A DNA stretch of 12,500 bases from NCBI GenBank assembly GCA_012295275.1, contig CM022678.1, positions 8,483,534 through 8,496,033 of the forward strand, written 5' to 3'. The position numbers were made by a program, and so were the translations under genes. Shown piece by piece: positions 9,303-12,500 of the stretch. Source of the DNA: Chrysomallon squamiferum. Its lineage: Eukaryota; Mollusca; Gastropoda; Neomphalida; Peltospiridae. Each line of letters opens with the position of its first letter. Position 1 is the first letter of the stretch. Under the pieces are notes generated by a model, which was not told the origin of the DNA, did no database searches, and saw only the letters and a program-made list of their open reading frames with translations.

Positions 9303-9485
9303 TGCAGATCGTTTAAGTGTCACGTTTATTAAAAGTAGTACATTATCTCCAATAATGTTTATTAAAAGTTATCAGAAATAATGTTTATTAAAAATGATAC
9401 ATTATCACAAATATACCCAAACTAGAAGTGTAATTGTAACATTTGCAAATTTAATACATTTTATCATTTTAATAACTGTAATTAA

Positions 9486-9983
<498 letters not shown>

Positions 9984-10045
9984 AATTTGAATAATAAACT
10001 TGCTCGAATCCGGTTTCTGATATCATTAACCAGCACTAATAAGAT

Positions 10046-10078
<33 letters not shown>

Positions 10079-10106
10079 ATGTTTTAAGACACACACACAC
10101 ACACAC

Positions 10107-10244
10107 TGGAAAAATAAATCATGTCTGAAATAGAATGACGAACTGGATGATACTGGATCTGCTTAAAAGAAAAAAAATATGTAACAACTATTAGACATAA
10201 AAACCAGTTGGCATTTAGCTGTGTATACACAATGACACGACAAT
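10107..10244. other. unique DNA after module 2
   Basis: A short (CA)n at 10089-10106 lies just after the poly(A). The rest shows no gene or repeat. Confidence 0.5.
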
Positions 10245-10338
10245 CTTCATACCCAACTTGTTCAGTTTAACATTCTGTTTGTTTACCGAGGCGAAACACA
10301 CTTGACTTTGTTTAGTCACGTTTTGAATATACGCAGGC
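10245..10338 (+). repeat. short interspersed repeat D, copy 3
   Basis: Best match is 3164-3265. The core with GTTTACCGAGGCGAAAC is identical in both, followed by ACTTGACT, TGTTTAGTCACG and TTTTGAAT. It lacks eight bases present in copy 2 before ACATTCTG. Confidence 0.82.
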
Positions 10339-10740
10339 AAAAATATATTACAAATTAATTCAGTTACAAACAAAAAGGAAAGAAGTACAAATGTAAATTA
10401 AAAACAAATAATAATAATAATAAAAAAAAAAACGTAATTAACAAATCTATTATTAATATTAGTAGTAGCATGAGTTTGGTGATAATGATTGTAATAGTTT
10501 TCGTATTAGGAGCAATAGTAGTAGTTGTTGTTGTACAGTCAATGTACCTTTCAAAAAAACAAACATAATAATAATAAAAGAAAAATTCATTACGCAAGAT
10601 AAAATGGAAACATACGTTAGCAGATGATGTTTATTCAGTTCCAATCAATCCACCGTGTTTGTGATTTTTATCAAACTCATATCCTGAATATCTTTAACAA
10701 AAAAACAAACAAAAACAGTTAATGGTAAAATGACATATAG
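10339..10740. other. AT-rich DNA with decayed simple repeats, no gene seen
   Basis: Short AAT, AGT/TAG and GTT blocks (about 10408-10530) look like eroded microsatellites. The ORFs on the minus strand come from these and have no recognisable features. Confidence 0.5.
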
Positions 10741-11395
10741 TAAGCACACACAGGGTCGGCGCTGTAATACAGGCAAACAGTTTTGAAAAATAAATAAATA
10801 AATTTAATTTTTATTGACGGTCGCTTTTCATCCTGGTTTATTTTACACAGGGACAAATAATCGGGTAGATTCAGTCTGACCGAAACAAAAAAAAATAAGT
10901 GAGTGAAAATCGTGCGTACATGAAATTTTCAAAACGTAATTAGGTTTGCAGGCCACGAGTTTTTCCGTAGAATCACGCGTATACGAAATCTTCACTTTGT
11001 CGCGAAATCAAACTAAAAGCGGTGCACCTTATTTTAATGGTATAAGCAAGGAAAAAAATGGCCGGTGTGGGATATTTAAATGTCCGTAACAGAAAAATCT
11101 TGTCTCTAGAGATCGCATAGGATGTTGAAAATAAATGTTTTAAAAGTTTGAAATTGATATGTTCCTGGGGGTGACCGAATCTAACCTTGCCTGGGACGCC
11201 AGACAGTCTGACGCCGGCTCTCAGTACACAACAATAAGCGCACGCAGCCAGAATTTAACTCAGCACGCACCTGATATTGATAAGAAATATTTTTCTATCC
11301 TCGCTGAACGACAACAATCAGCTGATCACATGACTCAGAACCACCGCGTGACAATGTCTGACGTGCTTGTTATCATCATCTGTGTTTAAAACACA
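10741..11395. other. relatively CpG-rich unique DNA, unassigned
   Basis: I count 30 CpG in 10801-11400 against roughly 17 in a comparable unique stretch (5461-6060). It holds a 76-codon forward ORF at 11159-11389 of normal, non-repetitive composition, with no domain, signal peptide or membrane segment that I recognise, and no splice-site support. TGACTCA (AP-1 consensus) is at 11331-11337, next to CAGCTG and CACATG E-boxes. It could be a promoter, an exon of an unknown gene, or an old transposon. Confidence 0.4.
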
Positions 11396-11608
11396 ATGAG
11401 AGGGATTAGTGTAATACTACACTCATCTATTAGATAAATAACACACCAAACAGCTTAAGTTTATTAATTTAGAAATATATTTTGTAATAATACAAAATAA
11501 AATAAAAACAACTAAATTATTTACAAATTTTGGGAATCCTGATTTAAAGAACGGAATCACTCAACTAAAACGTAATTAGAGAAAAATCATATTACTATAA
11601 GTAATAAG

Positions 11609-11672
<64 letters not shown>

Positions 11673-11709
11673 CATATACACCTTTAACGACACAGATTAC
11701 ACTGCAAAA

Positions 11710-11710
<1 letters not shown>
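11396..11710 (+). repeat. dispersed repeat module 1, copy B
   Basis: Counterpart of 3519-3923. It has a 13-base insertion-like difference after ACACTCAT and a clean (GT)n array at 11611-11671 in place of the CG/GT mixture of copy C. It ends at GCAAAAT (11710) and joins module 2 without any gap. Confidence 0.87.
11611..11671. repeat. (GT)n microsatellite inside module 1
   Basis: About 30 GT units, at the same relative position as the GT array in copy C. The array therefore belongs to the element and was not acquired independently. Confidence 0.97.

Positions 11711-12500
<790 letters not shown>

Noticed and set aside
9999-10015. tRNA-like B box (GCTCGAATCC) near the module 2 tail, suggesting a SINE
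   Set aside because: It matches only 9 of 11 consensus bases, lies at the 3' end instead of the head, and has no A box at proper spacing or cloverleaf.
10751-10775. CAGGGTCGGCGCTG as a second transposon start
   Set aside because: No inverted partner or target duplication found in the window. CAGGG alone is too weak.

Overview
This window looks like non-coding, repeat-dense DNA from an animal nuclear genome. It is AT-rich, with no operons, ribosome-binding sites or compact ORFs. By hand tally, about a fifth of it is simple-sequence or minisatellite DNA: (GA)n/(CT)n, (GT)n, (AAT)n, (AAAT)n, (TAG)n, (AAG)n, (TA)n, poly(T), and a 22-bp minisatellite. One degenerate 72-bp threonine-coding repeat tract comes on top of that. 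The only recognisable gene piece is one TRIM-type RING-finger exon. Large TRIM repertoires, an AT-rich genome and long dinucleotide arrays suggest a lophotrochozoan, plausibly a mollusc such as a cephalopod. That is inference; no sequence here proves it.

Layout: 1-116 (AAAT)n/(AAT)n. 346-630, minus strand: the RING exon, with candidate splice sites at both ends and one apparent frameshift in an A5 run. 639-1316: trinucleotide arrays around AT-rich unique DNA. 2246-2345: compound (CT)n/(GT)n. 2.8-3.27 kb: two copies of a short interspersed repeat, with a third at 10.25 kb. 3519-3923: 'module 1' of a dispersed repeat. 4275-5035: diverged ACT/ACA-rich tract merging into a 72-bp tandem repeat. 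5131-5290: long (GT)n. 5.3-6.85 kb: mostly unique DNA with a small inverted-repeat element and a hAT-like transposon end. 6987-9166: a dense nest of microsatellites and the 22-bp minisatellite. 9239-10073: 'module 2' of the dispersed repeat. 10.1-11.4 kb: unique, relatively CpG-rich DNA. 11396-12500: a composite of module 1 joined directly to module 2, ending in poly(A) at the window edge.

There is no gene network to describe. The RING exon would be one exon of an E3 ubiquitin ligase whose other exons lie off the left edge. The most interesting structure is module 2. Both copies carry a long (CT)n array, a conserved AT-rich spacer of about 180-190 bp, and then a long (GA)n array. A transcript would therefore fold back into a stem of more than 100 bp. 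The two copies are about 97-98% identical in unique sequence, while module 1 copies are much more diverged. This implies a young element, probably inserted into or fused with an older one. I did not find a clear new multi-gene biological system.
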